This document shows positions 49,601 through 58,376 of a stretch of DNA of 64,000 nt, piece by piece (position 1 is the stretch's first letter; each line of letters begins with the position of its first letter). The stretch lies in NCBI GenBank assembly GCA_017396555.1, contig JAFQLS010000004.1, positions 1 to 64,000 of the forward strand, written 5' to 3'. The notes beneath the pieces were generated by a model that worked only from the letters and a program-made list of their open reading frames with translations, had not been told where the DNA came from and did not search any database. Made by a program: the position numbers and the translations under genes. This stretch comes from Lachnospiraceae bacterium (lineage in GTDB: Bacteria > Bacillota > Clostridia > Lachnospirales > Lachnospiraceae).

Positions 49601-51088
49601 TTATTCTCTTGATGTAAGGTCAGCCAGATAATTTCTATAAATATCAAGCTGTGTTTCGCTAATTCCTTCGATTTGCGATATTTCATCAATAACCTCAGTA
49701 ATAGCTTTAATTCCTTCTTGTTTAATTTTTTCTGCTTTTGGCATATTATCAGGATTTTCTGCTTTGCCTTCCTTTATCGCATCATATAATGCAATATAAG
49801 CATTACAATACTTATCAGCCGCATCAACATAATTTACAGCCTGATAATTGTATTTAAATAATTCCTTAAATCCATTTACAGTCTCAGTCCATCCTTCAAC
49901 ATTAAATGAATTATAGAATTTATTAACGGAATCATTATAGCTCACATATGCTGCCTGTGTATAAGACTCTTCCTTTAGCTTATTATACATATTGTTAAAT
50001 GGTTCGGACAAAAGATTGTCCTCATCTATATCTGATATACTTTCTGCACATTTTCTAAAATCTCCACTTATATAGAATTCTGCTGCACTTATAACGTCAT
50101 CATAAGCTTTAAGAACAGCATCATTTGCAGAATTAGCATCTACAAGCTGACTTTCAACATCTGCTTTTTCACCGGTTAACGTATCTATCTTCTTTTCCAA
50201 ATCAGAAATATTCGCCGCCGCCTCATCTAGTCTGGAATTCAATTCCCTTACTTCAACATTATGTTGTGAATTAACAGTTTTTACTTTTGCAGGAGTTATA
50301 AGGAAATAAGTAGTAGCTACACCAATTATGATACCAAGCACAACGTTAATAACAGTTATTGTTCCATGGTTGCTCTCCTTATAAGAACCCGGTGGAATTA
50401 TAACATCATATCCACTCAATTGTTCTTTTTCCTTTTCTTCCTTCTTATCATCTAAAATAGAAGTACTATTCTTACTAAGAGCCTGTTCTACCTCAAGCAT
50501 ATATGCTTTACACAAAGGATTATTAACATCTATCTTAAGTGCTTTTCTAAGAGTCTTTCTTGCCTTTTCATATGCTTCACGTTTCATATACATTAATGCC
50601 AGAAGCTGATGACCTTTAATAAGATTCGGATTAACATTAAGCACCTTCTTAAGCTGTATGATTGCAAGGTCTTCATTTCCATCCTTTGCATATCCCAGAG
50701 CTATATTGAATTTTCTAATAGTTTGGTTAATTGTATCTAATTTATTTGGATTAGACTGTAAAGTAGTAATGTAGACATCTGCCAGATTCTTCTCCGGCTT
50801 AATATTTTTACTAACTACCCATTCAGCCATAGCTTGTACAACTTCACCCATTTCAAAGTATACAAGACCAAGTAAATTTCTTGCCTTAATATTGTTCTTA
50901 TTAAGCTTAATACTTCTTCTAAGCTGGTCCGCTGCACCCGACAAATCTCTCTGTTGCGCTTTTATAAGACCATTATTATATAAAGAATTAGATATTCTTA
51001 CTATTTTCTTGTAAACATTAACGTCCACTCCACAGTTGGTACAAAAATCATTTTCTGAAAGGACGTTTCCACAATTATAACATCTCAT
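49601..51088 (-). CDS. Zinc-ribbon/TPR membrane protein
   Basis: A 495-residue protein: N-terminal zinc ribbon (Cys 3, 6, 16, 19), TPR helices (about 28-205), an acidic Lys/Glu linker, one TM (about 243-266), a coiled coil (about 278-325) and a helical extracytoplasmic end (about 330-495). The whole suggests a membrane-spanning scaffold with TPR repeats on the cytoplasmic side. Function is unknown; similar zinc-ribbon/TPR proteins occur in Clostridia. It is 20 bp after the 48-residue ORF and ends in a terminator before spoIIAA. GAAAGGT precedes the ATG by 12 bases. Confidence 0.82.
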   Translation of the reverse strand: MRCYNCGNVLSENDFCTNCGVDVNVYKKIVRISNSLYNNGLIKAQQRDLSGAADQLRRSIKLNKNNIKARNLLGLVYFEMGEVVQAMAEWVVSKNIKPEKNLADVYITTLQSNPNKLDTINQTIRKFNIALGYAKDGNEDLAIIQLKKVLNVNPNLIKGHQLLALMYMKREAYEKARKTLRKALKIDVNNPLCKAYMLEVEQALSKNSTSILDDKKEEKEKEQLSGYDVIIPPGSYKESNHGTITVINVVLGIIIGVATTYFLITPAKVKTVNSQHNVEVRELNSRLDEAAANISDLEKKIDTLTGEKADVESQLVDANSANDAVLKAYDDVISAAEFYISGDFRKCAESISDIDEDNLLSEPFNNMYNKLKEESYTQAAYVSYNDSVNKFYNSFNVEGWTETVNGFKELFKYNYQAVNYVDAADKYCNAYIALYDAIKEGKAENPDNMPKAEKIKQEGIKAITEVIDEISQIEGISETQLDIYRNYLADLTSRE

Positions 51089-51108
51089 TTATATACCGTA
51101 CCTTTCAA

Positions 51109-51255
51109 TTACTTGCGATTATCCTTTTCCTTCAACATCTCTATCATAATATCTGTCATATCTGTGGTATTACTGCTATTATAAATTACATCCTCTGCCT
51201 CATTAATCTCAAGGCTTGGATGAAACTTCTTTATTTCTTCATCAAAATTAATCAT
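51109..51255 (-). CDS. 48-residue acidic small protein coupled to folC
   Basis: A short ORF of 48 codons plus stop. Its ATG overlaps the folC stop as ATGA, and a perfect GGAGG lies 6 bases upstream inside the folC end. It starts MINFDEEIKKFHPSLEI and has a Ser/Asn/Thr middle followed by a Met-rich helix (DIMIEMLKEKDNRK). The ATGA overlap, strong ribosome binding site and exact fit in the gap between folC and the TPR gene support a real gene, although no family is recognised. It is soluble, acidic and probably helical at the C terminus. Confidence 0.72.
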   Translation of the reverse strand: MINFDEEIKKFHPSLEINEAEDVIYNSSNTTDMTDIMIEMLKEKDNRK

Positions 51256-52553
51256 CGTACTTCCTCCATTTTATTCACTATTTTAATAATGTTTCCTGCC
51301 AGATATAATGAACCGGCAACAAACAACACATCATTATCTGTTTTTTTGTTACTTGCTGTAATAAAAGCTTCGTAATTATCTTTATATACCTCAAGCGGTG
51401 CAGTAATATACTTTCTAAAAATTTCGGCAATCTTGCCAGCTTCAAGGTATCTGCTTCCTTCTATCTGTGTAATGTATATTCTGTTAAAATCTGTATTTTC
51501 GGCAATTGTCTTTATCATTGTATCAATGTCTTTATCGCAAACCGCCGAAAATAGCAAATATTTATTCCCACTACATTCATATTGATTGACAGTATTAATG
51601 AATTCTTTAATTCCCGGTGGATTATGGGCACCGTCAATTATTACACCATGTGCAACCTCTTCCATTCGTCCCGGCCATGTTGTATTAATCATAGCCTCCC
51701 TTACCAATCGATAGTCACAAATGCCTATACATTCCAAAGTACGTATTACCATCGCTGAATTTTCAACCTGATAATCTGCAATAAACGGAATTCGAAATTC
51801 ACCACATTCATAATACCCACAGTTCATCAAAAAATCAATATGATTATTCTCTTTTTTTAATATTTTGTATGAATCAGCCGTTATCTTATATATTTTGTCT
51901 GTCTTTGTTTTAGCGACATTTTCAATAACTTTTGATACATCCTCATTATTTCCACAATATATTACATTCGTATTCTTCTTGATAATACCTGCTTTTTGCC
52001 ATGCAATCTTTTCAACTGTATCACCAAGATACTCTGTATGGTCAAGACCTATGGAAGTAATCACACATGCTATTGGGCTAGTACAAATATTTGTAGTATC
52101 CATAAGTCCACCCATGCCTGCCTCAATAACTGCATATTCAATCCCCTGTCTGCTAAAATATAGCATTCCCATACCATAAATAAACTCAAAAAATGTCGGA
52201 TGCTCATATCCATCATCTTTCATGTTCTTAACCACAGACATTACCTGATTAAAAATGTCATTAAATTCTTCATCACTTATCTCTTCTCCATCAATTCTGA
52301 TTCTTTCATTGACTTTAATAAGATGTGGCGATGTAAATAATCCGGTTACCTTACCCGACTTAGTTAATACAGTAGATAGCATAGAACAAACGGAGCCTTT
52401 TCCGTTTGTCCCTGCTACATGTATTGTCTTAAAATCCTCCTGTGGATTACCAAGACATTTCATAAAATATCTTGTGTTTTCCATAGGATTCTTCTTCGTG
52501 AACCTAGGTATATTTAAAATATATTCAACTGCTTCTTCATAACTATAAACCAT
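51252..52553 (-). CDS. folC: Folylpolyglutamate synthase / dihydrofolate synthase (FolC)
   Basis: A 433-residue Mur-ligase-like enzyme that adds glutamates to folates. The P-loop is HVAGTNGKGSVC (about 45-56), followed by TSPHL and the Mg/ATP site EAGMGGLMDTTN, TSIGLDHTEYLG, and IIDGAHNP (about 305-312). It is 43 bp after valS in an apparent valS-folC-small ORF-TPR unit. GAAGG lies 7 bases before the ATG. The stop overlaps the following small ORF. Confidence 0.96.
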   Translation of the reverse strand: MVYSYEEAVEYILNIPRFTKKNPMENTRYFMKCLGNPQEDFKTIHVAGTNGKGSVCSMLSTVLTKSGKVTGLFTSPHLIKVNERIRIDGEEISDEEFNDIFNQVMSVVKNMKDDGYEHPTFFEFIYGMGMLYFSRQGIEYAVIEAGMGGLMDTTNICTSPIACVITSIGLDHTEYLGDTVEKIAWQKAGIIKKNTNVIYCGNNEDVSKVIENVAKTKTDKIYKITADSYKILKKENNHIDFLMNCGYYECGEFRIPFIADYQVENSAMVIRTLECIGICDYRLVREAMINTTWPGRMEEVAHGVIIDGAHNPPGIKEFINTVNQYECSGNKYLLFSAVCDKDIDTMIKTIAENTDFNRIYITQIEGSRYLEAGKIAEIFRKYITAPLEVYKDNYEAFITASNKKTDNDVLFVAGSLYLAGNIIKIVNKMEEVR

Positions 52554-52596
52554 ACCATACCTTCACTTCAACTGTTTTTAATCGCAACTTACGACA

Positions 52597-55236
52597 CTAT
52601 TTTTCTAACTGTGCAAGTCTCTCTGTTACCTGCTCCATCATCTGAGCATACTTAGCCTGTTTTTCCTTTTCTTCATTAATCTTAGCCTCCGGAGCCTTGT
52701 TAACAAAGTTAGGATTAGCAAGCATTCCATTTACACGAGCAAGCTCTTTTGTTAATTTTTCCTGTTCCTTCTTAAGGCGCTCTATTTCCTTTTCAACATC
52801 CACAAGCTCTGCAAATGGAATATATATTGTTGCTTCCGGAATAACTGTTGAAACTGCATCATCTGCAATACCAGTCTTATCACTCTGAACCATTACTTCA
52901 TTTGAATAAGAAAGTGTCTGGAAGAATACCTTACCATCCTCGAATATATTTCTAATCTTTTCATTTTCAGATACTACATATACCAATGCCTTTCTGCTTG
53001 GTGGAACATTCATTTCACTTCTTATGTTTCTTATATTTCTAACAGCTTCCTTGATAACCTCTACGCTTTCCTCTTCTACCTTATAGCATCTGTCTTCTGT
53101 ATAAACAGGCCATTCAGAAATCATAATTGATTCTTCCTTATCCTGAAGAGTTGTAAAGATTTCTTCTGTTACAAATGGCATATAAGGATGTAATAGCTTA
53201 AGGGCTGTTACAAGAACCTCCTGTAATGTATAAAGAGCTGCGTCCTTTGTAGTATTATCATCACTATATAATCTAGGCTTAACCATTTCAATGTACCAGT
53301 CACAGAATTCTTCCCAAATAAAGTCATATAACTTGGCTGCCGCAATACCAAGCTCATACTTCTCAAGATTCTCTGTTACATCCTTAACAAGATCATTTGC
53401 CTTTGATAAAATCCATTTATCTGCATTTGTAAGTGTGCTTTCGTCAACCTTTGCAATTCCGCCCTCCGGCATATTCATCATAATAAATCTTGATGCATTC
53501 CATACCTTGTTAGCAAAATTACGGCTAGCCTCTACTCTTTCATAGTAGAATCTCATATCGTTACCAGGTGCATTACCTGTAATAAGTGTAAATCTAAGTG
53601 CATCCGCACCATACTTCTCAATAACCTCGAGTGGATCAATACCATTTCCAAGCGATTTACTCATCTTACGTCCCTGCGAATCTCTTACAAGACCGTGAAT
53701 AAGTACTGTATCAAATGGTGTCTTACCTGTATGCTCAAGTCCTGAGAACACCATTCTGATTACCCAGAAGAAAATGATATCATATCCTGTTACAAGAGTG
53801 TTAGTTGGATAGAAGTATTCCATCTCTTCTGTATTTTCAGGCCAGCCAAGTGTTGAGAATGGCCATAATGCTGAACTAAACCATGTATCAAGTGTATCAG
53901 GATCCTGACGCATCTCCTTTCCGCACTTAGGACATATTGCCTTATCATCCTTTGTTACAACCATTTCACCACAGTCATCACAATAAAATGCAGGTATTCT
54001 GTGTCCCCACCAGAGCTGTCTTGATATACACCAGTCTCTGATGTTTTCAAGCCAGTGATAATATGTCTTATCAAAATGAGGTGGAACAAACTTAGTATCA
54101 CCATTCTTAACTGCTTCAATAGCAGGCTTAGCAAGCTCTTCCATCTTAACAAACCACTGCTTAGATACTCTAGGCTCTACAGTTGTATGACATCTATAAC
54201 ATGTTCCTACATTATGACTGTAGTCTTCAATCTTAACAAGTGCTCCTTCTGCTTCAAGGTCCTTAACGATTGCCTTTCTAGCTTCGTATCTATCCATTCC
54301 TGCATACTGAGGATAATCCTCTGTAATCTTAGCATCATCTGTCATAACATTGATAACTTCAAGATTATGTCTAAGTCCAACTTCAAAGTCATTAGGGTCA
54401 TGTGCAGGAGTAATCTTAACTACACCCGTACCAAATTCCATCTCTACATAGTCATCTGCTACAATCGGAATTTCTCTATGAACAATTGGAAGAATAACCG
54501 TCTTACCAATCATATCCTTATATCTTTCATCATTTGGATTAACCGCTACTGCTGTATCACCAAGCAATGTCTCAGGACGTGTTGTTGCAAGATTAATGTA
54601 TCCGCTTCCATCTGAGAGCTGATATCTTAAATGCCAGAAATGTCCTGCCTGATCTTCGTATTCAACCTCTGCATCCGAAATAGATGTAAGACATTTTGGA
54701 CACCAGTTGATTATTCTCTCACCACGATAAATCTGTCCTTTGTTATATAAATTAATGAATACTTCCTTAACAGCCTTATTACAGCCTTCATCCATTGTAA
54801 ATCTTTCTCTGTCCCAATCACATGAAGAACCGATTTTCTTAAGCTGCGAAACTATTCTTCCACCGTATTGTTTCTTCCATTCCCATGCTCTCTCAAGGAA
54901 ACCATCTCTACCAAGGTCTTCCTTAGATACACCTTCCTCACGCATCTTTTCTACAATCTTAGCTTCTGTAGCAATTGATGCATGGTCAGTTCCAGGGAGC
55001 CAAAGAGCCTCAAAACCTGCCATTCTCTTGTATCTGATAATTATATCCTGCATTGTATTATCAAGAGCATGTCCCATGTGAAGCTGTCCTGTGATATTTG
55101 GAGGAGGCATCACAATTGTAAATGGTTTCTTATCTCTATTGACTTCTGCATGAAAATATTTCTTCTCTTCCCATTTGTCATACAGTTTCTGTTCAATTTC
55201 TGAGGGATTATAATTCTTCTCTAATTCCTTTGCCAT
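52597..55236 (-). CDS. valS: Valyl-tRNA synthetase
   Basis: An 879-residue class I synthetase: HIGH-type motif in NITGQLHMGHALDN (about 46-58), KMSKS motif in GRKMSKSLGNG (about 526), editing domain (CP1; residues about 190-340), a zinc-like Cys cluster CDDCG ... CPKCG (about 413-438), and a C-terminal Leu/Lys-rich coiled coil (about 808-875) typical of ValRS. It charges tRNA-Val. Length matches the family. RBS AAAGGAG 7 bases before the ATG. It is controlled by a T-box in the 5' leader. Confidence 0.98.
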   Translation of the reverse strand: MAKELEKNYNPSEIEQKLYDKWEEKKYFHAEVNRDKKPFTIVMPPPNITGQLHMGHALDNTMQDIIIRYKRMAGFEALWLPGTDHASIATEAKIVEKMREEGVSKEDLGRDGFLERAWEWKKQYGGRIVSQLKKIGSSCDWDRERFTMDEGCNKAVKEVFINLYNKGQIYRGERIINWCPKCLTSISDAEVEYEDQAGHFWHLRYQLSDGSGYINLATTRPETLLGDTAVAVNPNDERYKDMIGKTVILPIVHREIPIVADDYVEMEFGTGVVKITPAHDPNDFEVGLRHNLEVINVMTDDAKITEDYPQYAGMDRYEARKAIVKDLEAEGALVKIEDYSHNVGTCYRCHTTVEPRVSKQWFVKMEELAKPAIEAVKNGDTKFVPPHFDKTYYHWLENIRDWCISRQLWWGHRIPAFYCDDCGEMVVTKDDKAICPKCGKEMRQDPDTLDTWFSSALWPFSTLGWPENTEEMEYFYPTNTLVTGYDIIFFWVIRMVFSGLEHTGKTPFDTVLIHGLVRDSQGRKMSKSLGNGIDPLEVIEKYGADALRFTLITGNAPGNDMRFYYERVEASRNFANKVWNASRFIMMNMPEGGIAKVDESTLTNADKWILSKANDLVKDVTENLEKYELGIAAAKLYDFIWEEFCDWYIEMVKPRLYSDDNTTKDAALYTLQEVLVTALKLLHPYMPFVTEEIFTTLQDKEESIMISEWPVYTEDRCYKVEEESVEVIKEAVRNIRNIRSEMNVPPSRKALVYVVSENEKIRNIFEDGKVFFQTLSYSNEVMVQSDKTGIADDAVSTVIPEATIYIPFAELVDVEKEIERLKKEQEKLTKELARVNGMLANPNFVNKAPEAKINEEKEKQAKYAQMMEQVTERLAQLEK

Positions 55237-55265
55237 ATCTGTTCTCTCCTTTTCTTTAAATAACG

Positions 55266-55535
55266 AAGCGCCCTATGCCAATTAAAAACTGGCAAAGGGC
55301 GCTCTATCTTCACGCGGTACCACCTTTGTTTGCGACCATCATCGCTTCTCATCTTATCCTATAACGTGGACGACTCCGTCATCTCCTACTAAAATTCATT
55401 CAAACTCTTTGGGAAATGCTGCTCCTAAGCTACCTTCAAATATCACTTACTTAAATGGTCTTCCAGCCGATGAACCATTCTCTCTGAAAGGGTGTATATT
55501 CTACTCCTCTTATTCATCGCATTTGAAATATTCTA
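55266..55535 (-). promoter_or_regulatory. T-box riboswitch upstream of valS
   Basis: The minus-strand leader contains the T-box core AAGGTGGTACCGCG (55313-55326), a Stem I start AGAGAGAATGG with GGCTGGAAGACC, and a probable specifier in TTTGAAGGTAGC, where GTA (Val) precedes G. A GC-rich terminator stem AGCGCCCTTTGCCA (with its complement, 55266-55304) follows the T-box. Uncharged tRNA-Val pairing would favour the antiterminator and increase valS expression; specifier choice is by inspection. Confidence 0.95.
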
Positions 55536-55542
55536 TCTATAT

Positions 55543-55571
55543 AATATATGGTTGTTATGTAGATTTGTCAA
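55543..55571 (-). promoter_or_regulatory. Promoter of the valS T-box transcript
   Basis: TTGACA (55571-55566), 17-bp spacer, TATATT (55548-55543) on the minus strand, giving a start near 55536. It lies just after the stop of the upstream lipoprotein gene. Confidence 0.82.
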
Positions 55572-55594
55572 GGGGGTTTCAAAATAAGTTAAAA

Positions 55595-56323
55595 TTAATA
55601 GTCTAATCCCTTCCACTTATGTTCCTCATAAAAAACAACCTTTTCTATTTCTAAATCGTAATTGTACCAGATATATGCTCTCATAGCGTTTTTTTCTAAT
55701 TTTTCTTTAACCTCGGCATCAGTTAATTTTTCATATTTAACGTTTATTTCAGGTTCAATTGAATCAAGTAACTCAAATACTTTTGCTGAAAAATCATAAA
55801 ATTCTACATCATCCGCTAAATTATCTGTATACATAACATATTCTTCATTATCCTTTTTCTCTGTATATCCAGAAGAAGTAGTTATAATTTGATTACCATC
55901 CACTTCCACAACTGATCTGTAAGTCGTATAATCTTCCACATAACTCTCTACCTCTCGAGGCACACCTGCTGTATAATATTCAAAAGCATGCATTTCCTTC
56001 ACTATACCTTCATGTTTTACTAGCATACTTTCTTTATCATATCGTATAACTTCCATAGGTATATCTTCATAACCATCTTCTCTAGAACTCAAAGTTACGA
56101 TTCCCGTATCGTAATTATATATGTAATCATCGTAATACTCATACACACCTACCGGATTACCACAGCTTACATAACAACCAAACTCACCTTTTTTATTAAA
56201 CTCCATTATCTCTCCATGGTAAACCCATTCTTGTTCTATCAAAAAATCAGGATAACCTTTTTTATCGCAACCTACAATAAAAATCATTGCTAATATAACC
56301 AAAATTAATTTTTTCTTATTCAC
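55595..56323 (-). CDS. Lipoprotein, function unknown
   Basis: A 242-residue predicted lipoprotein with lipobox IVGC (Cys about 19) and a beta-rich outer domain with Tyr/Asp-rich strands (EWVYHGEIMEFNKKGEFGCYVSCG, GVYEYYDDYIYNYDTG start-type segments). The fold resembles the small beta-barrel halves of the LRR lipoproteins at 1331-3102 but without LRRs. The C-terminal helix ends with KLTDAEVKEKLEKNA. It follows the coiled-coil membrane protein by 18 bp, so it may belong to the DUF5716/5717 cassette. AAAGGGGG precedes the ATG at about 12 bases. Transcription of the next gene (valS) has its own promoter. Confidence 0.72.
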   Translation of the reverse strand: MNKKKLILVILAMIFIVGCDKKGYPDFLIEQEWVYHGEIMEFNKKGEFGCYVSCGNPVGVYEYYDDYIYNYDTGIVTLSSREDGYEDIPMEVIRYDKESMLVKHEGIVKEMHAFEYYTAGVPREVESYVEDYTTYRSVVEVDGNQIITTSSGYTEKKDNEEYVMYTDNLADDVEFYDFSAKVFELLDSIEPEINVKYEKLTDAEVKEKLEKNAMRAYIWYNYDLEIEKVVFYEEHKWKGLDY

Positions 56324-56341
56324 AACTTAATCCCCCTTTTA

Positions 56342-57535
56342 TCATCCACAATATTTATCTACAATATCCATAATTTCCTGTGCATACTCTTTATCCTGAC
56401 TTACAACATCCTTAATTGCCTGAGTAGATTTCTCCACCACAGAGGTGTTAAATTCTATCGTAGCCTTTAATTTCTGCCTTCTGGTACACAAACTACTCTT
56501 AATCTTCTTCATTTCTTTTTTTTCAACCAGCGCACTTACCTGTTGCAGCCACACCTCAGTATCATGAATATTGTATCGTTTTAATTCTTCTAACAAATCT
56601 TCTTCTGCTTCAATCAGTTTATCAGATGCCTTTCTGTATACTTCCCTTTCCTTACACATCTGAAGATATTTACCCCACATTGCATTAAGCTCATATGCAC
56701 TATGTATTCCAAATTTTTCATACATATAATCAAGTCTTGACTGAACATTAACATATTTCAACTTTGTTTTATTCAAAAGACCTATCGCTTTATTTAGCTT
56801 AATCTCTGCAATTTTAATATTCCTTATAGCTGAATTATGCATAGTGAATAATACAACAACCGTAACTAATGCAAGACCTAATATACCATATATGTATGGT
56901 AATACATCCACCTCAGTATTTAACTGAATAATCATACACATTGCAATCAGAAGACCATATGCACAAACTGCAATCTTCGATATACCTCTAACCATATGTA
57001 TTCTGTCCTTCATATCACGACGTTCCTGAAGCAAGGCTGCTTTTTCCGCCTGCAAATGATGCATATCACTCTTGACAGTCTGACAATAATTCTCATCCTG
57101 TTCTAAATCTTTCAACACATTTTTTATATTGTCACCATAATCTTTAAGGCAGTTAAACTGTCTATCAGACATTTTAGACATAGAATTACCAAAATCTCTT
57201 CTATCCTTATCAAGAACCATTATTTTTTGAGCAAGAGATACAATCTTATCACTATTGTTATCAGGCAGTTCTTCTATGGTTTGAATATCGGTAAGATAGT
57301 TATTTACAAGCTGATATTCCTTTTTTGTCTCTTCTATCTTTTTAGTTGCTTCAACGATTTTCTCACAATTATTCTCAACAAACTGCTTTCTTTGCTCAGG
57401 ATTTCTTACAAACAAAGGCTCCTGCTCTAATTTTTCACTATTTATATCTATCGGTTCAAGAGAAAGATTTTGTAAATCACCATACTTTTTATCAAAATCG
57501 TCTAATTCTCTTTTTCTCCTTTTAAACCATTTCAT
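56342..57535 (-). CDS. Coiled-coil protein with two TM segments (cassette member)
   Basis: A protein of about 397 residues: basic KWFKRRKRELDD start, a long coiled coil (about 40-180), two adjacent TM segments (about 188-206 and 213-232) making a hairpin, then a second coiled coil (about 240-395). Such a hairpin anchors both coiled coils on the cytoplasmic face. No catalytic motif is seen. The ATG at 57535 (GTGAAG upstream) starts 7 bp after the TPR gene stop; a longer in-frame start lies within that gene. It shares operon structure with the DUF5716/5717 proteins, and probably tethers them to the membrane; that is inference. Confidence 0.78.
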   Translation of the reverse strand: MKWFKRRKRELDDFDKKYGDLQNLSLEPIDINSEKLEQEPLFVRNPEQRKQFVENNCEKIVEATKKIEETKKEYQLVNNYLTDIQTIEELPDNNSDKIVSLAQKIMVLDKDRRDFGNSMSKMSDRQFNCLKDYGDNIKNVLKDLEQDENYCQTVKSDMHHLQAEKAALLQERRDMKDRIHMVRGISKIAVCAYGLLIAMCMIIQLNTEVDVLPYIYGILGLALVTVVVLFTMHNSAIRNIKIAEIKLNKAIGLLNKTKLKYVNVQSRLDYMYEKFGIHSAYELNAMWGKYLQMCKEREVYRKASDKLIEAEEDLLEELKRYNIHDTEVWLQQVSALVEKKEMKKIKSSLCTRRQKLKATIEFNTSVVEKSTQAIKDVVSQDKEYAQEIMDIVDKYCG

Positions 57536-57542
57536 CTTCACA

Positions 57543-58376
57543 TTACACCATTTCTTCCCTATATGCTTCTTTCCATTCATCAACAATTTCCTGAATGCCC
57601 TCATAAAAATCTTCCAAATTGCATTTTCCATCATAAGTTAAAGTTTCGCAAACAGCTTTGTACTCATCCGATTCCAATATACCATCTCTTACTTTATTGA
57701 CCTCATCTGCAATTATTTCAAGCATCTCATCCGTTACACCGTACTTAACAGTGTCATTTACCAGTTCTTTTTCATTTTTCCAAATAAAATCAAGGCTTAC
57801 AATATTTTTTATAACCTCAGTTGTAGGATACATTTCATATGCCTTCCTGAAATATTCGCTTGCCTCTGCATACTCCATTCTTTTAGCATAAATGCTACCT
57901 ATGTTATTATATATTTTAGCATAAAAGCTGTCCGTAACTCCTTTTTCTCTTGGCATTGATAATATTTCCTTATATATCTTTATTGCCTGTCCGAGTTTTT
58001 CTGACTTTACATAAATGTCAGCTCTTACCTTAAGTCTCTCTGTTATACTTTTCGTTCCTATCAGCCTTAGCATATCGTCAAGCTCGTCAAGTTCATCCCT
58101 TGAATAGTAATCTGCGGATTTTATAACAAGGTGCATAAGCTCAGGAAACGTACCATTTTTATCAATGAGATACTTCACTCTTCCGGCAAGCCCTTTCATA
58201 TTAAGTTGTTTATTGAGAAAATCAAGCAATTTATTATCAAAAAAGTCTTTTTCAACCATAAATACATTGTTATACAGATAATATGCAAGTTCCTCAATCG
58301 AATAGATATTTATCCCTGCATTTTCTATATAAAGAGGTTCTTCTGCCTGTTTTCCACACAAAATCAATCCGCTCAT
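57543..58376 (-). CDS. TPR-containing cytoplasmic protein (cassette member)
   Basis: A 277-residue soluble protein. The N terminus (MSGLILCGKQAEEPLYIENAGINIYS key words CGKQAEEP-IYS-EEL) resembles an N-terminal segment common in Lachnospiraceae cassettes of this kind. Two to three TPR units are visible at about 135-195 (FYAKIYNNIGSIYAKRMEYAEASEYFRKAYEM region; key words NNIGSIYA-EASEYF-KAYEM). The acidic tail is rich in Glu. Its start overlaps the DUF5716 stop as TAATG. TPRs imply protein-protein contacts with the Hsp70-like ATPase or DUF5717. No enzyme motif is seen. Confidence 0.78.
   Translation of the reverse strand: MSGLILCGKQAEEPLYIENAGINIYSIEELAYYLYNNVFMVEKDFFDNKLLDFLNKQLNMKGLAGRVKYLIDKNGTFPELMHLVIKSADYYSRDELDELDDMLRLIGTKSITERLKVRADIYVKSEKLGQAIKIYKEILSMPREKGVTDSFYAKIYNNIGSIYAKRMEYAEASEYFRKAYEMYPTTEVIKNIVSLDFIWKNEKELVNDTVKYGVTDEMLEIIADEVNKVRDGILESDEYKAVCETLTYDGKCNLEDFYEGIQEIVDEWKEAYREEMV

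Noticed and set aside
54055..54615. Plus-strand ORF of 186 codons inside valS
   Set aside because: Shadow of the synthetase gene; composition is typical for the reverse strand of an AT-rich gene.
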